Below are positions 21,370-23,075 of a DNA stretch of 23,075 nt, in pieces. The stretch lies in NCBI GenBank assembly GCA_035942915.1, contig DASZCR010000045.1:1-23075 (forward strand), in the 5' to 3' direction. Under the pieces are notes generated by a model. That model did no database searches, was not told where the DNA came from, and worked only from the letters and a program-made list of their open reading frames with translations. The position numbers and the translations under genes are program-made. The stretch is from DASZCR01 sp035942915 (GTDB lineage Bacteria > Acidobacteriota > Blastocatellia > Pyrinomonadales > Pyrinomonadaceae). How positions within the stretch are numbered: position 1 is the stretch's first letter; every line of letters begins with the position of its first letter.

Positions 21370-22614
21370 ATGGAAGGCGCAAACGTTTATACGATTTTGA
21401 TTTCATTCGTCGGCGGGCTGGCCTCGTTTTTAAGCCCGTGTGTGTTGCCCCTCGTGCCGGGCTACATCTCGCTCATCTCCGGCGTCAGTGCAGACCACCT
21501 GAAGGGCGAGACCGGCTCGCGCATCGCCGCGCGCCGCGCCGTCGTCATCAACTCTCTGGCCTTCAACGCCGGACTCTCGCTCGTCTTCATGACGCTCGGC
21601 GTGCTGGCCGGCGCGGTCGGACGCGCTATCTTGAACGACTGGCGTCTGCGTGTCGTGGGCGGTGTTGTCATCATCGCCTTCGGCCTTCAGTTGATGGGCG
21701 TGCTCAAAATCTCCGCCCTTTACCGCGACACACGCAAGTTCTCCGACGAAAGCCCGCGCGGCGCGTGGGGAGCGCTGACGCTCGGCATGGCCTTCGCCGC
21801 CGGGTGGACGCCCTGCATCGGCCCCATCCTCGGCGGCATCATGGGTCTCGCCGCATCGAGCGGCGGTTGGCAGAGCGGTCTCGTCCTGTCGGCCGCTTAC
21901 GCGCTCGGCCTCGCCGTCCCCTTCCTGCTGACGGCCGTCGGCATCAACCGTTTCCTCAGTTTCTACGCGCGCTTCCGCCGCCACCTGCACAAGGTCGAAG
22001 TCGCTTCGGGCGTGATGCTGATTATCATCGGGCTGATGGTGGCGACCAACACGGTGACGCGCATCGCCAACCTGACGGGCAACATGCCGACTCTGGAAAA
22101 GTGGGTGAGCGGGCTGACGACGCGGACGGACACGGCCGCCAACACGTCAAAGGCATCGGCTAACTACACGCCCGCGCCCGACGTGGAATTTCAGACGCTC
22201 GACGGAAAGCCTCTGCGCCTCTCGGAACTGCGCGGGCGCGTTGTGCTGCTGAACTTCTGGGCGACGTGGTGCGCGCCGTGTCGCGCTGAAATCCCGACCT
22301 TTAACGAGATGCAGCGCGAGTATGAAGCTAAGGGGCTGACCATCGTCGGCGTCACTTCGCACGACACGCCTGAAGACGTACGCGGATTCCAGCAGGACAA
22401 CCCGCAGGACTACACCGTCGTCACGAGCGGCGAGGAGGCGGCCGACAAGTTCGGCACGGGGCCCGGCCGTCCCGTCACCTTCATCATCGACCGCGAGGGA
22501 CGCGTCCGCCAGCCCATCTTCGGCTCGACCGACCGTGCAGGCTTCGAGGCGGCCGTCAAACCGGTGCTCGAAGAGGCGCAGACACAGTCGGCCTCTGCGG
22601 GTAGCGACGACTGA
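21370..22614 (+). CDS. CcdA-thioredoxin fusion (DsbD-like electron carrier)
   Basis: 414 aa. The first part (1-232) is a six-helix CcdA/DsbD-beta domain with its two redox cysteines in SPCVLPL (Cys24) and GWTPCIGP (Cys149). A linker (about 235-265) leads to a TlpA-type thioredoxin (266-400), with FWATWCAPC giving Cys301 and Cys304, then the GRPVTFIIDREG cis-proline strand. The fusion should carry electrons from cytoplasmic thioredoxin across the membrane to its own extracytoplasmic thioredoxin, and then to cytochrome c haem sites or other envelope thiols. Start ATG has GAGAGAG just upstream. A hairpin lies 19 bp after the stop, and a secreted thioredoxin-like gene follows at 128 bp, suggesting one redox unit. 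Confidence 0.95.
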   Translation: MEGANVYTILISFVGGLASFLSPCVLPLVPGYISLISGVSADHLKGETGSRIAARRAVVINSLAFNAGLSLVFMTLGVLAGAVGRAILNDWRLRVVGGVVIIAFGLQLMGVLKISALYRDTRKFSDESPRGAWGALTLGMAFAAGWTPCIGPILGGIMGLAASSGGWQSGLVLSAAYALGLAVPFLLTAVGINRFLSFYARFRRHLHKVEVASGVMLIIIGLMVATNTVTRIANLTGNMPTLEKWVSGLTTRTDTAANTSKASANYTPAPDVEFQTLDGKPLRLSELRGRVVLLNFWATWCAPCRAEIPTFNEMQREYEAKGLTIVGVTSHDTPEDVRGFQQDNPQDYTVVTSGEEAADKFGTGPGRPVTFIIDREGRVRQPIFGSTDRAGFEAAVKPVLEEAQTQSASAGSDD

Positions 22615-22632
22615 AAAAATTTCTTCACGCGC

Positions 22633-22657
22633 CGGGGCGGCGTCAGGCGTCGCCCCG
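22633..22657. repeat. GC hairpin between the redox genes
   Basis: CGGGGCG (22633-22639) pairs with CGCCCCG (22651-22657); the inner GCGT/GCGT bases can extend the stem to 10-11 bp with wobble pairs. It has no T run downstream. It may be a processing or attenuation hairpin between the CcdA-thioredoxin gene and the next gene. Confidence 0.5.
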
Positions 22658-22742
22658 ACCATCAAACACACGCCGACGCTACTCACGGCCGCCGACGCGG
22701 TCACCGCTGTCAACTCTCGCACTCTCGGAGGAGAGACACGCC

Positions 22743-23075
22743 ATGTTCAAGCTTCGCACGCTCTTCGTCGTCGCCGCCGCCGCACTCCTCATGTTAGCTC
22801 TCTCGTCGCCTCTCGTACGCGCGCAGGGCGGGCACGAGTACGCGCCCGTCGTCGAGAAGACGATTAACTACAAGGACTGGACTTTCAAGAGCCTCAAGGA
22901 AGGCGCAGGCAAGGTGAACCTGCGCGAGTGGGCGAAGGGTAAGAAGTTGGTGATGGTCGTGTACTTCGCGCCCTGGTGCGGCAACTGGAAGATGGAAGCG
23001 CCCGTCGTCGCGCGTCTCCTTGAGAAGTACAAGGCGCACGGCTTCGACGTGGTGGCCGTCAGCGAGTACGCCGCG
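22743..23075 (+). CDS. Secreted thioredoxin-like protein, cut by window end
   Basis: The first 111 residues are visible and the frame is open to the window edge. A signal peptide covers 1-28 (MFKLRTLFVV, Ala/Leu core, VRAQ). A thioredoxin fold starts near residue 45: KKLVMVVYFAPWCGNW (67-82) occupies the strand and active-site position, with Cys79 but Trp82 where the second cysteine of CxxC normally is. The following helix (ARLLEKYKAHG) and strand (FDVVAVSEY) fit the fold. GGAGGAGAG (22727-22735) gives a strong ribosome binding site. Placement after the CcdA-thioredoxin gene suggests an extracytoplasmic thiol or peroxiredoxin-like role; with one cysteine, classical disulfide exchange is unlikely unless other cysteines lie further on. 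Confidence 0.82.
   Translation, partial: MFKLRTLFVVAAAALLMLALSSPLVRAQGGHEYAPVVEKTINYKDWTFKSLKEGAGKVNLREWAKGKKLVMVVYFAPWCGNWKMEAPVVARLLEKYKAHGFDVVAVSEYAA

Overview
The window is GC-rich bacterial chromosomal DNA, about 23 kb, densely coded on both strands. No rRNA, tRNA, CRISPR array, transposase or phage gene was seen. The gene mix is a long M16 peptidase fusion, a free-standing AP2-type protein, a winged-helix regulator next to a DUF4173 membrane protein, an IDH3-type dehydrogenase, TlpA/CcdA thioredoxins and heptameric hairpin repeats. It suggests an Acidobacteriota genome of the Blastocatellia/Pyrinomonadales type. That placement is inference from gene content; no 16S is present.

Layout. 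42-5435 (minus strand): an L,D-transpeptidase, a CHASE-PAS hybrid histidine kinase ending in a receiver domain, and a long DUF445 membrane protein. 5606-7529 (plus): a YccU-like CoA-binding protein, a two-repeat AP2-type protein with its own promoter, and a PhzF-family enzyme. 7539-8996 (minus): an M48 metalloprotease lipoprotein, divergent from an unrecognised secreted protein (9274-9852). 9869-13599 (minus): a regulated membrane-protein cluster comprising a DUF4173 protein, a frameshifted small gene, a small membrane protein, a winged-helix regulator with a basic N-terminal tail, and a multi-pass membrane protein. 13840-16908 (plus): a secreted double M16 peptidase with one active and one degenerate half. 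16996-17997 (minus): NAD-type isocitrate dehydrogenase, bracketed by two repeat elements. 18108-20709 (plus): ThiO-like oxidase and a TlpA-like thioredoxin. 20841-21266 (minus): a small membrane protein. 21370-23075 (plus): a CcdA-thioredoxin fusion, then a secreted thioredoxin-fold protein cut by the window edge.

The most notable signals are not genes. (1) Two near-identical 15-bp palindromes (CTTTGCATTGCAAAG and CTTTACATTGCAAAG) sit at the heads of the two transcription units around the winged-helix regulator, and look like its operators. (2) Two hairpin elements have the same design, 7-nt units in tandem on both arms, but unrelated unit sequences (GTGATRR and GTAGTCR); one of them supplies the last codons of a membrane-protein gene. 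(3) A perfect 17-1-17 palindrome lies between convergent genes.

Functionally, the right third is an extracytoplasmic thiol-redox neighbourhood: TlpA-like protein, CcdA-TlpA fusion, and a secreted thioredoxin-like protein with a CGNW site in place of CxxC. The left third is envelope-oriented (peptidoglycan cross-linking, membrane sensing, DUF445). No complete new defence or mobile system was found. The best candidate for an undescribed system is the palindrome-controlled winged-helix/DUF4173 cluster.
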